DNA of 64,000 nucleotides from Bacteroidia bacterium (GTDB taxonomy: Bacteria > Bacteroidota > Bacteroidia > Cytophagales > Cyclobacteriaceae). Under the pieces are notes generated by a model. The model searched no databases and was not told where the DNA came from. It saw only the letters and a program-made list of their open reading frames with translations. Below, piece by piece: positions 25,362 to 34,324 of the stretch. The translations under genes were made by a program, and so were the position numbers. Positions within the stretch are counted from its first letter, which is position 1; each line of letters starts with the position of its first letter. The stretch is taken from NCBI GenBank assembly GCA_030425425.1, contig JAUIAO010000007.1:92159-156158 (forward strand), in the 5' to 3' direction.

Positions 25362-26468
25362 TTATGCCGGACTCAATAAGTCTCCATCCTCAATTTTCTG
25401 AAAACTGACCCCTACAATATCCTTGAAGAATGCTCTCGAGCGTTCTTCCCGGGCATCAGTAATGAAAATCTGATGAAATCTTGCCTGATCACTAAGTAGT
25501 TCTACCAAATGCTCTATTCTCTGATCGTCTAGTTTATCAAAAATATCATCCAGCAATAGTAAAGGCTCAAATCCTATCTGTGATTTTAGATAGTCATACT
25601 CAGCCAGTTTCAGGGCTATTATGAAAGACTTTTGCTGACCCTGAGATCCAAATTTTTTAATCGGTCTTCCGTTTAATCGAAAAATATAATCGTCTTTGTG
25701 AGCCCCCATGGAAGTGCGCTGCATAATTATATCTTTCTGAAGGGCATTTTTAAACTCATTTTCAAAATGCTCTTCGAGTATATCTGATTTATAATGAATA
25801 TCAGGGCTCTCAGCTCCTTCAAAAATCAATTGGTAATTGTTATTAAAAAATGGAATAAACCCTTCGATAAATTCCTTCCTTATTTTGGATACTTTTCTGA
25901 AAATTGGAATTAGTGATTCGTCATATATGTCCAGGAGCTGTTTATCTATTTTCAGGTTTCCCTCATTATTCTTCAGAAAACTATTTCGCTGTTTCAATAA
26001 TCGGTTCATGTTAATGAGAAGCGTCATGTATTCTTTATTATACTGAGACAGCACGCTATCAAAAAACTTTCGTCTGAACTCACCTCCCTCTCTGATAATA
26101 TCTGTATCATCTGGTGTAATCAGCACACAAGGAACAGTGCCGATGTGATTGCTGAGCTTTTCTACCTCTTTTCCATCCACCTTGATGATTTTCTTCTTTC
26201 CTTTTTCGAAATAGCAGTTGACCTTGCGTGCTTCACCTTTATTATCCAGTTCAGTATTAATCGCAAAAAAAGGCTGACCATGAGCTATATTTTGCTGATC
26301 CACCGAATTGATAGCACTGCGAGTCATAGAAATGTAATGGATGGCGTCTAGAAGGTTTGTTTTTCCCATTCCATTTTTGCCCAGGATACAATTGATTCCT
26401 TCGGTAAAATCAATATTTAGCTCTAGATAATTTTTGAAATTAATGAGTTTGAGCCTATTAAGCTTCAT
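25362..26468 (-). CDS. recF: DNA replication and repair protein RecF
   Basis: From the ATG at 26468 the protein has 368 residues. It is an SMC-like ABC ATPase: N-terminal LKLINFKNY, Walker A GKNGMGKTNLLDA at about 33-45, and Walker B LLLDDIFDKLDDQR near the C-terminus with a signature region GSQGQQKSFIIALKLAE. RecF loads RecA at single-strand gaps with RecO and RecR. A longer in-frame start (26528) would add 20 residues before the conserved beginning and is rejected. It stands alone here, away from dnaA/dnaN, as is usual in this phylum. Confidence 0.96.
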   Translation of the reverse strand: MKLNRLKLINFKNYLELNIDFTEGINCILGKNGMGKTNLLDAIHYISMTRSAINSVDQQNIAHGQPFFAINTELDNKGEARKVNCYFEKGKKKIIKVDGKEVEKLSNHIGTVPCVLITPDDTDIIREGGEFRRKFFDSVLSQYNKEYMTLLINMNRLLKQRNSFLKNNEGNLKIDKQLLDIYDESLIPIFRKVSKIRKEFIEGFIPFFNNNYQLIFEGAESPDIHYKSDILEEHFENEFKNALQKDIIMQRTSMGAHKDDYIFRLNGRPIKKFGSQGQQKSFIIALKLAEYDYLKSQIGFEPLLLLDDIFDKLDDQRIEHLVELLSDQARFHQIFITDAREERSRAFFKDIVGVSFQKIEDGDLLSPA

Positions 26469-26603
26469 AGATTTTGCAGCAAGTCCTTTTTCGGTTAATT
26501 TCGCACAGCCTAAACCAGGTTGACTCATTCTAGTTTATAGAAATGAAGGAGAGCAGAGGGGTTCGGCAGAGCAAAACTAATCATTAGACAAACCTTATTG
26601 GAC

Positions 26604-27617
26604 ATGGCAGCCAAAACAAAGTCAAAAAAGCAAGAATTCAGTAAAGAACAGTACATGGAGTGGTTTGAGTCCATGTTGTTCATGAGAAGATTTGAAGAAA
26701 AATCAGGACAACTCTACGGTCAGCAAAAGATCCGTGGATTTTGTCATTTGTATATCGGACAGGAAGCATGTGTATCAGGCGCTGTATCTGCCTTACAAAA
26801 AGGAGACAAATACATCACTGCATACAGAGACCATGCTCACCCTATTGCTCTGGGCAGCGATCCAAAAGCGATCATGGCAGAGCTCTATGGGAAAGAAACT
26901 GGTATTTCGAAGGGTAAAGGTGGGTCTATGCACATGTTCGATAAAGAGAATGGATTCTTTGGTGGACATGGAATTGTAGGCGCACAGGTACCACTAGGCA
27001 CAGGAATTGCATTTGCTGAGAAATACTCTGGCACAGACAATCTTTGCGTGACTTACATGGGAGATGGTGCGGTAAGACAGGGAGCATTCCATGAAGCATT
27101 GAATTTGGCAATGACCATGAAACTACCCGTAATCTTCGTGATTGAAAACAATGGCTATGCCATGGGTACTTCCGTAAAAAGAACTTCCAATGTCACCGAG
27201 CTTTATCAATTGGGCGAGGCTTATGATATTCCATCAGCTCCGGTTGATGCCATGTCTGTGGAAGCTGTTCATCATGCAGTGGCTGAGGCGGCAGAGCGAG
27301 CAAGAAAAGGTGATGGCCCTACGCTTTTGGAGTTTAGAACATATCGATACAAAGGTCACTCCATGTCTGATCCAGCTAAGTATAGAACAAAAGAAGAGTT
27401 GGAGTCTTACAAGAAAAAGGACCCAATAGAGCAAGTACGGGAAGTAATCCTGAAGAACAAATATGCTACAGAAGAGGAGCTCAAAGAACTGGATAAAAAG
27501 TTAAAAGCTGATGTGCAGGAATGCGTAGATTTTGCAGAAAATTCCAATTTCCCTGATCCTTCAGAAGCATATACAGATGTATATGTAGAGTCTGGTTATC
27601 CGTACGTAGAGAATTAA
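26604..27617 (+). CDS. pdhA: pyruvate dehydrogenase E1 component, alpha subunit
   Basis: From the ATG at 26604 the protein has 337 residues (a TTG two codons upstream is in frame). The thiamine-diphosphate motif runs from GDGAVRQGAFHEALNLA to IENNGYAMGT. GKGGSMHMF and the phospho-loop-like YRYKGHSMSDP are typical of E1-alpha of the pyruvate dehydrogenase complex, which decarboxylates pyruvate. The beta subunit and E2 are not adjacent, which suggests a dispersed complex, as in many Bacteroidota. It is followed by a hairpin (27622-27643) and by the promoter of the next gene. Confidence 0.94.
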   Translation: MAAKTKSKKQEFSKEQYMEWFESMLFMRRFEEKSGQLYGQQKIRGFCHLYIGQEACVSGAVSALQKGDKYITAYRDHAHPIALGSDPKAIMAELYGKETGISKGKGGSMHMFDKENGFFGGHGIVGAQVPLGTGIAFAEKYSGTDNLCVTYMGDGAVRQGAFHEALNLAMTMKLPVIFVIENNGYAMGTSVKRTSNVTELYQLGEAYDIPSAPVDAMSVEAVHHAVAEAAERARKGDGPTLLEFRTYRYKGHSMSDPAKYRTKEELESYKKKDPIEQVREVILKNKYATEEELKELDKKLKADVQECVDFAENSNFPDPSEAYTDVYVESGYPYVEN

Positions 27618-27621
27618 TCTG

Positions 27622-27643
27622 AATTATGCTTTTAGGCATAATT
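27622..27643 (+). terminator. hairpin after pdhA
   Basis: AATTATGC and GCATAATT form a perfect 8-bp stem around a 6-base loop, beginning 4 bp after the pdhA stop. There is no following T run, so it may slow or end transcription only weakly. It may also protect the mRNA 3' end. Confidence 0.4.
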
Positions 27644-27671
27644 TGGGATTAATGCAAAAATGATATCTTTG
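27642..27671 (+). promoter_or_regulatory. Bacteroidota-type promoter for the TPR gene
   Basis: TTTG at 27642-27645 and TATCTTTG at 27664-27671 are 18 bp apart and match the TTTG / TAnnTTTG (-33 / -7) promoter of the phylum. The ATG follows at 27698. Its -33 box overlaps the end of the pdhA hairpin. Confidence 0.65.
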
Positions 27672-27697
27672 CGACCTTTAAATTTTGTAACAGAGTA

Positions 27698-28402
27698 ATG
27701 GCTAAGACGAAAACCCCAAAACACGAGGGATTTGAAGAAATGCTCGAAGATCCTGATGTACTTGCTAGTAAGGCAGAGGAATTCTTTGATAATAAGAGAA
27801 ACAGAAATCTTGTTTTTGGCATAGGTGGAGTAATTGCTGTTGTAGTAGCAGCTTTCCTTATTTATAAATTTTATATCACAAACCAGAATCAAGAAGCTCA
27901 GGAAGAGATGTTTCAGGCGGTTTATTTCTATGAAGCTGATAGCTTAGGAAAAGCGCTGAATGGTGACGGAAATAACTTTGGTTTCCTTGATATCATAGAC
28001 GAATATGCTGGGACAGATGCTGCTAACCTTTCTAACTATTATGCAGGCTCAACTTATCTGAAACTAGGAGATTATAAATCCGCCGTAAGATATCTTTCAG
28101 ATTTTAGTAGCAGTGATGCTTTGGTTCAGGCAAGAGCCTACGCTTTAATCGGAGATGCGAATATGGAGCAAGGTAGCTACAGTGAAGCTGCTAGTTTCTA
28201 CGGTAAAGCTGCGAATTACAACGCAAACGAGGGTTATAGTCCAATTTACCTGCAGAAACAAGCGATTGCCTACGAGGCAAATGGAGATTTTTCTAACGCT
28301 GCATCGTCCTATAGTAAGATAGTAGATGAATTTGCTAAATCTACATTGGTACAGGAAGCGAAGAAACAGAAAGCCAGATTGGAAGGACTGGCTGCCGAAT
28401 AA
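27698..28402 (+). CDS. membrane-anchored TPR protein (YfgM-like)
   Basis: The 234-residue protein has a cytoplasmic N-terminus, one membrane helix at about 44-66 and a periplasmic part of TPR repeats (DYKSAVRYLSDF, SYSEAASFYGKAANY, DFSNAASSYSKIVDE). The layout resembles YfgM, a Sec-associated chaperone-like protein, though similarity in detail is not shown. It has its own promoter (27642-27671) and is closed by a strong terminator. Confidence 0.8.
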   Translation: MAKTKTPKHEGFEEMLEDPDVLASKAEEFFDNKRNRNLVFGIGGVIAVVVAAFLIYKFYITNQNQEAQEEMFQAVYFYEADSLGKALNGDGNNFGFLDIIDEYAGTDAANLSNYYAGSTYLKLGDYKSAVRYLSDFSSSDALVQARAYALIGDANMEQGSYSEAASFYGKAANYNANEGYSPIYLQKQAIAYEANGDFSNAASSYSKIVDEFAKSTLVQEAKKQKARLEGLAAE

Positions 28403-28425
28403 TATTTTATAAAAACTTAAAATAT

Positions 28426-28460
28426 AAAGGGATAGGGCAGCAAGCTTTATCCCTTTTTTT
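28426..28460 (+). terminator. strong rho-independent terminator just before ribH
   Basis: AAAGGGATA and TATCCCTTT form a stem that extends inward by further pairs (GGGC with GCTT, two of them G-T wobbles) and is followed by a T run. It ends only about 5 bp before the ribH ATG at 28466. Confidence 0.85.
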
Positions 28461-28465
28461 GATTT

Positions 28466-28948
28466 ATGGCTACATCATTAAAAAACTTAAGTGACCAAAA
28501 CACTACTGGTATTGCTGATATGTCTGGATTTAAATTTGGCATTGTAGTATCAGAATGGAATGAAGAAGTGACAGAAGCTCTGTATTCTGGCACCCTGGAA
28601 ACTTTATTGCAGCTCGGGGCTAATCGTGAGAACATCGAAAGAGTGGATGTTCCGGGTAGTTTTGAGTTGGGATTAGGGGCACAGTGGCTGGCAAAGCGTG
28701 AAGATATTGATGCAGTAATTACCCTTGGCTGTGTCATTCAGGGAGAAACAAGACACTTTGATTTCATTTGTGATGCCTGTGCCAATGGCATCATGAATGT
28801 AGGTTTGAAATATGACAAACCGGTCATTTTCGGAGTATTGACAACAAACACCCAAAAACAAGCATTAGATAGAGCCGGAGGAAGACACGGCAACAAAGGC
28901 GATGAAGCTGCTGCAACAGCAGTAAAAATGTTGAGTATTAAAAAGTAA
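28466..28948 (+). CDS. ribH: 6,7-dimethyl-8-ribityllumazine synthase
   Basis: The 160-residue protein has the lumazine synthase motifs: SEWNEEVTEAL (substrate pocket), VPGSFELGLGAQWLA, and GCVIQGETRHFDFI followed by KPVIFGVLTTNTQKQALDR, with the catalytic His in RHFDF. It makes the riboflavin precursor from a butanone phosphate and ribityl-aminouracil. The other rib genes are not nearby. Because a terminator ends 5 bp before the ATG, expression must depend on read-through or on a promoter inside that short stretch. lysC follows after 12 bp. Confidence 0.95.
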   Translation: MATSLKNLSDQNTTGIADMSGFKFGIVVSEWNEEVTEALYSGTLETLLQLGANRENIERVDVPGSFELGLGAQWLAKREDIDAVITLGCVIQGETRHFDFICDACANGIMNVGLKYDKPVIFGVLTTNTQKQALDRAGGRHGNKGDEAAATAVKMLSIKK

Positions 28949-28960
28949 ATTTTTTTGGGA

Positions 28961-30271
28961 ATGAAAATCATGAAATTTGGGGGAACATCGGTTGGTTCTC
29001 CTCAGCGAATGAAAGAGGTCGCAGAAATTGTTTCTGCTGAGCAGGGAAAAAGAATTGTAGTTTTATCTGCTTTGTCTGGTACTACCAACACTCTGGTAGC
29101 TATATCAGAGAAGTGTGCGGCATCACAAAAACCCGAGGCTCGGAAAATTGCTGACGACCTAAAGATCAAATATTACACTTTTTTAGATGATCTGTTTGGC
29201 GATGCTCCTGAAGTGAAAGCAAATAAAGAGTTCGCAGATGAGGTGTTTGATCTGGTTGATCATTTAATTGATCAGAACTATAATGACCAAGTCAATAAAA
29301 TGCTCCTAGCTCAGGGAGAAATCATGTCCACTCATTTTTTTACGGACTACATGAATATGACCGGCCGAAAGTGTGAGATGATCATGGCAGCTGATTATAT
29401 GACATTGGATGAAAACGCGGAACCGAGCCTGAATATTACCACTACCAAGATCAACGCTCTGTTAGCCGAAGTACAAGCAGATGTCATCATTACCCAGGGA
29501 TATATTGCAAGAAATGCTTCTGGTGGAATGGATAATTTACGCCGTGGAGGCAGTGATTACACAGCCACTATAATTGGTGCGGTACTGAAGTCTGAAGAGG
29601 TTCAGATCTGGACAGATATTGATGGTATGCACAATAATGATCCCAGGATTGTTCAAAACACGCATCCTTTAGCAAACTTGAGTTTTGAAGAGGCAAGTGA
29701 GTTGGCGTATTTCGGTGCTAAAGTGTTGCATCCCCACTGTATCATACCGGCACAGCTTCATGAAGTCCCGGTGAGAATTAAAAACACAATGGATCCGACG
29801 GCTCATGGTACACTGATTTCAGCTATTCAAGGGCCTGGAGCTGTGAAGGCTATCGCAGCAAAGGATAATATTACAGCTATCAAAATCAAAAGTAGCCGGA
29901 TGGTAATGGCGTATGGTTTCTTGAAGAAAATCTTTGAAGTCTTTGAATCTTATAGAACGCCCATCGATATGATCACCACCTCTGAGATTGCAGTATCACT
30001 TACAATCGACAACCCTGAACATCTGGATAAAATCATAGCGGAGCTTTCTCAATTTGGGAAAGTAGAAGTAGACCATCAGCAAACGATCATTTGTATCGTG
30101 GGTGACATGGTAGCAGAACACAAAGGAGTAGGCAGTAAGATATTCTTGTCTTTGGATGACGTTCCTCTCAGGATGATTTCTTACGGAGGAAGTAGAAACA
30201 ATATTTCGCTTCTTGTCAGTGAAGAGCACAAAAAAGATGCACTACAAAAGCTACATGAAAGTTTGTTCTGA
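28961..30271 (+). CDS. lysC: aspartate kinase
   Basis: From the ATG at 28961 the protein has 436 residues. The N-terminal kinase signature MKIMKFGGTSVG is followed by RGGSDYTATIIGA and IWTDIDGM in the catalytic domain, and two ACT domains form the C-terminal third (about 300-436). It phosphorylates aspartate, the first step to lysine, threonine, methionine and diaminopimelate, and the ACT domains usually bind the feedback inhibitor. It follows ribH with a 12-bp gap, and a bidirectional hairpin lies 24 bp beyond the stop. Confidence 0.95.
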   Translation: MKIMKFGGTSVGSPQRMKEVAEIVSAEQGKRIVVLSALSGTTNTLVAISEKCAASQKPEARKIADDLKIKYYTFLDDLFGDAPEVKANKEFADEVFDLVDHLIDQNYNDQVNKMLLAQGEIMSTHFFTDYMNMTGRKCEMIMAADYMTLDENAEPSLNITTTKINALLAEVQADVIITQGYIARNASGGMDNLRRGGSDYTATIIGAVLKSEEVQIWTDIDGMHNNDPRIVQNTHPLANLSFEEASELAYFGAKVLHPHCIIPAQLHEVPVRIKNTMDPTAHGTLISAIQGPGAVKAIAAKDNITAIKIKSSRMVMAYGFLKKIFEVFESYRTPIDMITTSEIAVSLTIDNPEHLDKIIAELSQFGKVEVDHQQTIICIVGDMVAEHKGVGSKIFLSLDDVPLRMISYGGSRNNISLLVSEEHKKDALQKLHESLF

Positions 30272-30294
30272 ATTGTTGAACATTATAAAAAATG

Positions 30295-30322
30295 AGAGCC
30301 AGATGCTGAGGCATCTGGCTCT
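30295..30322. terminator. bidirectional terminator between lysC and nhaD
   Basis: AGAGCCAGATGC pairs perfectly with GCATCTGGCTCT (12 bp) around a 4-base loop. It lies between two convergent genes. T-rich sequence follows on the plus side and the complement provides a run for the minus side, so it can serve both. Confidence 0.85.
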
Positions 30323-30348
30323 TATAGTTTAGGGGAAAATAGAAATTT

Positions 30349-31875
30349 TTAAATCAGGTTAAAATAAAAGAAAATCAGCCAAACTACGATCAATATCGGT
30401 ACGAGGAATGGAATAGAAAACCTGATGATATAACCAAAGAAAGACGGCATTTTGATACCCACTTGCTCTGCGATTGATTTAACCATAAAGTTTGGGCCGT
30501 TTCCAATGTAGGTCATCGCCCCAAAGAATACGGCGGCCACCGAAATAGCACGAAGCTCCAATACTGAGTTGGCAAAAAGACCCTCTGAATAGCCAATTAC
30601 ATCAGACACTTGATTGATGCTACCTCCATCAGCAGCCATACCGGCAGTGAGGAAGTTCACATAAGTAGGGGCATTGTCCAGAAATCCAGAAAGCGCTCCT
30701 GTTCCCCAGTATAGGGTATTATGTGTGATCATTTCGATTCCTTCTGGAGACTGAGCAAAATTCCCCACCAATTCTAAAGCAGGCATCATGGTACCAAAAA
30801 TACCAATGAAAATAAACGCAACTTCACGGATCGGTTCGAATGAAAACTCATTACCATTCAGCGCCTGTTTGTCGGCTAGTTTGAAAGACAAATATGCGGA
30901 GGTTAGCATAATGATTTCTCTAAGGAAAGAGAATTTCTGACCGTGGTAATTTATTGCCGGTACCCAATCAAACACATTCGGATCTAAGAATACAGCCCCC
31001 ACGACTATTGCTAGCCAAAGGAAGTTTTTAGAGCCTCTTAGTGCAATCTTTCCGCTAGGCTCAGGAAGCTTTTCGCCGAATGAGTAATCTGCTTTATTTC
31101 CCCTGTCTAAAATGTAGAAAACTATCAATAAAACGCCAATAGCAAATATCCACGGCATTAGATTATGAGTGAAAGTCCAGAAAAAAGGCACCCCTTTTAG
31201 AAAACCTAAGAACAGAGGAGGGTCACCAATTGGTGTAAGTGAACCACCTACATTACTAACAATGAAAATAAAGAAAATTATGTGATAAGGTTTAATTCTG
31301 TTTTTGTTCAATCGAATAAAAGGCCTGATCAACAACATTGATGCGCCTGTTGTTCCGATGATATTGGCTATAACAGCACCTATTGCCAGGATGGCCAGAT
31401 TCACACCTGGTTTTGCTTCCTTATCTACAATAATCATCACTCCTCCCGAAGCAACAAAAAGACCCGTAAGCAGAGCTATAAACTGTATGTATTCAAAAGC
31501 TGCATGAACAGGACTATGCTCATTGTTCAAACCAAACAAATAATAACTTACAACAATCGCCGCAAGAGCGATAGCCACTATGGGGTAATTTTTGTGCCAG
31601 AAATGCTCATAAAACAAAGGCCCGGTTGCAATCATTAATAGAAGTAAAACAAATGGAATTACGCTCCACCCTGCCGGCCCATGATGTGCTTCGCCATGTT
31701 CAGCAGTCTCACTGGTATGCTCGGCGTTTTCTAGTGTGGGGTCAGCATGTTTTTGATTTTCTTCTACTTGCTCATGATTATTGTCATGTGACAAATCCTG
31801 GGCTGATGCTCTATTATCTACTGTGCCTGACAAGGTAAAAAAGGCAAACAACAATAGAATCATGTATTTTTTCAT
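30349..31875 (-). CDS. nhaD: NhaD-type sodium/proton antiporter
   Basis: The 508-residue protein has a cleavable-looking signal (MKKYMILLLFAFFTLSGT), a His/Glu-rich periplasmic segment (about 28-70) and then 11-12 membrane segments. Motifs typical of the ArsB/NhaD ion-transporter superfamily are VSNVGGSLTPIGDPP, TGASMLLIRPF and GALSGFLDNAPTYVNF. It exchanges sodium (or lithium) for protons and supports salt tolerance, which fits a marine habitat. The His-rich tail before the first helix may bind metal or act in pH sensing; this is inference. Confidence 0.85.
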   Translation of the reverse strand: MKKYMILLLFAFFTLSGTVDNRASAQDLSHDNNHEQVEENQKHADPTLENAEHTSETAEHGEAHHGPAGWSVIPFVLLLLMIATGPLFYEHFWHKNYPIVAIALAAIVVSYYLFGLNNEHSPVHAAFEYIQFIALLTGLFVASGGVMIIVDKEAKPGVNLAILAIGAVIANIIGTTGASMLLIRPFIRLNKNRIKPYHIIFFIFIVSNVGGSLTPIGDPPLFLGFLKGVPFFWTFTHNLMPWIFAIGVLLIVFYILDRGNKADYSFGEKLPEPSGKIALRGSKNFLWLAIVVGAVFLDPNVFDWVPAINYHGQKFSFLREIIMLTSAYLSFKLADKQALNGNEFSFEPIREVAFIFIGIFGTMMPALELVGNFAQSPEGIEMITHNTLYWGTGALSGFLDNAPTYVNFLTAGMAADGGSINQVSDVIGYSEGLFANSVLELRAISVAAVFFGAMTYIGNGPNFMVKSIAEQVGIKMPSFFGYIIRFSIPFLVPILIVVWLIFFYFNLI

Positions 31876-31941
31876 CAGTAAATGGGTCAGATTCTTAGAG
31901 CCATAAAATTATCATTTGCAGCTTCAAAAACAAGCGTGTAA

Positions 31942-33174
31942 TCAAATAAGTTGAGTCAAAGCGATTTTGAAAGCAGTCTCGGCCAGGCGCGTTTTCTCAT
32001 TGTTTTTTTCATGAATTTTCATTAATGCTTGTTCGATTGTTTTAGATGCATCTCTGAAGATTTCATCATCAGTAATTTTCTTGTCATGCTCAGGGTCCAT
32101 AAGGTAGGCAAAGGTCCTTGCCATCCCACAATTGGAAATAAAATCTGTAATAAGTGCAGCATGTTGATCTACATATTCCGCAATAGGGCCATAAAAAATC
32201 TCTTCATCTTGAAAAGGAACATTGGCGCCACAAGCCACCACTTCCAGTCCAGAATCGATCAATCGCTCAGCTTGATTTCTTGAAACTAGTCGCGAAGCGG
32301 CAGCAGGTATGAAAATCTCACTTTCAAGATCCCATATTTTCTCGTTACACTCTTCAAAAGGAATGAGGTCATCAGCTACAAGTTGGTTTCCCTTGCGGTC
32401 GTAGAAAAGCTTTTTGATATCATCCAGATCCAACCCTTCAGTATTAATCACTCCACCTACCCGGTCAATGATTCCTACGATTTTTGCTCCATAATAAGAA
32501 AGGTATAGCGCTGCAGTAGCACCTACATTTCCCCAACCTTGTATTACAGCTCTTTTTTCGGTGATGTCTCCACCCCACAGATTGTAATAGTGACGTACTG
32601 ATTCCGCCACACCATAGCCAGTGATCATGTCAGAAACAGTGTATTTTTTATCTGAATTCGGGATATAGTTTTGATCTTCTATGATTTTGCTGACTCCTTG
32701 CCTTAGTCGCCCTATCATATGAATTTTTTCCGGTTTGGGTGCATTGAAATGACCATTTACCACTCCCTCCTGTGGGTGCCAAATGCCCAGGCTTTCTGTT
32801 ATTGGGATAACTTCACTGATTTCATCTACATTCAAGTCTCCACCTGTACCGTAATAATTTTTTAAAAGTGGAAATACAGCTTTGTACCAGCGCTTGAGTA
32901 CACCTTCTTTTCTTGGATCATTAGGGTCGAAATTGATACCAGATTTTGCTCCGCCTATTTGGGGACCAGAGATTGTAAACTTGATCTCCATTGTTTTGGC
33001 CAGAGACTCTACTTCATGTTTATCGAGTCCTTTTCGCATTCGAGTGCCACCTCCGGCAGCACCATTGCGTAGTGAATTAATCACGGCCCATCCTTTGGCC
33101 TCTGTGTCAGGGTCTGACCATTCGAAAACAATTTCGGGGTGCTTGTTTTCGAACTTCTTCAAAAGTTCTTTCAT
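31942..33174 (-). CDS. Glu/Leu/Phe/Val-type dehydrogenase (glutamate dehydrogenase-like)
   Basis: The 410-residue NAD(P)-dependent amino-acid dehydrogenase has the catalytic lysine motif GGAKSGINFDP at about 74-84 and a Rossmann segment VIQGWGNVGATAALYL at about 210-225. It interconverts an amino acid (probably glutamate) and its 2-oxo acid. The IP-AA-SRL segment (IFIPAAASRL) is usual for the family. Substrate specificity cannot be read with certainty. A candidate promoter lies at 33210-33239, between this start and the anmK end. Confidence 0.85.
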   Translation of the reverse strand: MKELLKKFENKHPEIVFEWSDPDTEAKGWAVINSLRNGAAGGGTRMRKGLDKHEVESLAKTMEIKFTISGPQIGGAKSGINFDPNDPRKEGVLKRWYKAVFPLLKNYYGTGGDLNVDEISEVIPITESLGIWHPQEGVVNGHFNAPKPEKIHMIGRLRQGVSKIIEDQNYIPNSDKKYTVSDMITGYGVAESVRHYYNLWGGDITEKRAVIQGWGNVGATAALYLSYYGAKIVGIIDRVGGVINTEGLDLDDIKKLFYDRKGNQLVADDLIPFEECNEKIWDLESEIFIPAAASRLVSRNQAERLIDSGLEVVACGANVPFQDEEIFYGPIAEYVDQHAALITDFISNCGMARTFAYLMDPEHDKKITDDEIFRDASKTIEQALMKIHEKNNEKTRLAETAFKIALTQLI

Positions 33175-33209
33175 GTTTGGGTTGTTGTTTTTTGGGGTTT
33201 TATTCCTCC

Positions 33210-33239
33210 CAAAATTAAGAAAATATTGCTGGGAACAAG
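33210..33239 (-). promoter_or_regulatory. candidate promoter for the glutamate dehydrogenase-like gene
   Basis: On the minus strand TAATTTTG (33217-33210) is a good -7 box, and CTTG (33239-33236) lies 18 bp upstream as an imperfect -33 box. The start codon is about 36 bp downstream. Confidence 0.45.
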
Positions 33240-33240
33240 A

Positions 33241-34314
33241 TTAATTTGGTAAGTGAAGCACACCAGAGCAGGTATCTGTTTTACTCCCCGTGGTTTCTGA
33301 TAATATATTGGGTTGCCACAGTAGCCTATTCATAGCTAAAAAACCAAAAATTAATGCTTCTTTATATTCGATAATGGTTTCACTTGCCGAAAGTATTGAG
33401 CAATCCGTTGGCAACTGTTTACTTACCGAACTCATTAAAAACTGGTTTTTTGCTCCTCCACCTGAGAATAGAATTTCCGAAGGCTTCTCAAGCTTATGAA
33501 TTTCTTGGGTTATCAACTCCGCTATGAAATGTGAATAAGTGTGCAGCCCGTTTTCTGGTCGTTCGGGAGCATCTTCTAATATTACTTTCGTGAATTGATT
33601 CGCCAGTGATTTCGGAGGACTTTGCTCAAAATAGGGCATTGACCTTAATTTCCTGAGCCATATCGGATCAATTTCGCCGGATCGGGCAATCAGCCCATCC
33701 CTATCGAAAGCATGACCTAGCTTCATGGCAAAGTGGTTGAGTACTTGGTTGCAAGGAGCAATGTCCCAAGCACGTACTCCATTTTGATGAATAGAAATAT
33801 TAGCAATACCACCGAGATTGATGAAAACAGGAATGGTCGGAAAAAGGAATTTTTCACCGAAAGGAACCAAAGGAGCTCCTTGTCCACCGAGTAAAACATC
33901 CTTTTCTCGAAATCGATCCACGACAGGAATGCCCGTTACCTGACTGATTGCACTTCCAGCCCCAATTTGTAGACTTACGCCCAAATCCGGGTGATGGAAA
34001 ACCGTATGTCCATGAACACCGATAACATCTATTCGTTCATGGCCATTAATAAAATGTAAAACCTTTTGCCCGATCCACTGGCCATATGCAATGTCGAGTG
34101 TCAGCAGATCAAGTGATTGAAGTTTGTCGGATGATCGTAGATTTTCTTTTAGCTCGCTGGGTATTTCTATTGTTTCTGCTTTCTCAATGTGAAATTTGTC
34201 AGGGCTCGATGGGTTAAATTTTGTTAAACATAGGTCCAGTCCATCCAAGGACGAACCTGACATTATGCCAACAACCCTGTAATCCTGAAGGAGTTTCTTA
34301 CTTTTGCCGCTCAT
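33241..34314 (-). CDS. anmK: anhydro-N-acetylmuramic acid kinase
   Basis: The 357-residue protein has the AnmK motifs: GIMSGSSLDGLDL near the start (ATP phosphate binding), VIGVHGHTVFHHP, and FINLGGIANIS. It phosphorylates and opens 1,6-anhydro-MurNAc during recycling of cell-wall peptidoglycan. It is divergent from coaX, with only 10 bp between the two start codons, so their promoters must overlap or lie inside the opposite gene. Confidence 0.94.
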   Translation of the reverse strand: MSGKSKKLLQDYRVVGIMSGSSLDGLDLCLTKFNPSSPDKFHIEKAETIEIPSELKENLRSSDKLQSLDLLTLDIAYGQWIGQKVLHFINGHERIDVIGVHGHTVFHHPDLGVSLQIGAGSAISQVTGIPVVDRFREKDVLLGGQGAPLVPFGEKFLFPTIPVFINLGGIANISIHQNGVRAWDIAPCNQVLNHFAMKLGHAFDRDGLIARSGEIDPIWLRKLRSMPYFEQSPPKSLANQFTKVILEDAPERPENGLHTYSHFIAELITQEIHKLEKPSEILFSGGGAKNQFLMSSVSKQLPTDCSILSASETIIEYKEALIFGFLAMNRLLWQPNILSETTGSKTDTCSGVLHLPN

Positions 34315-34324
34315 ATTTTAGCTC

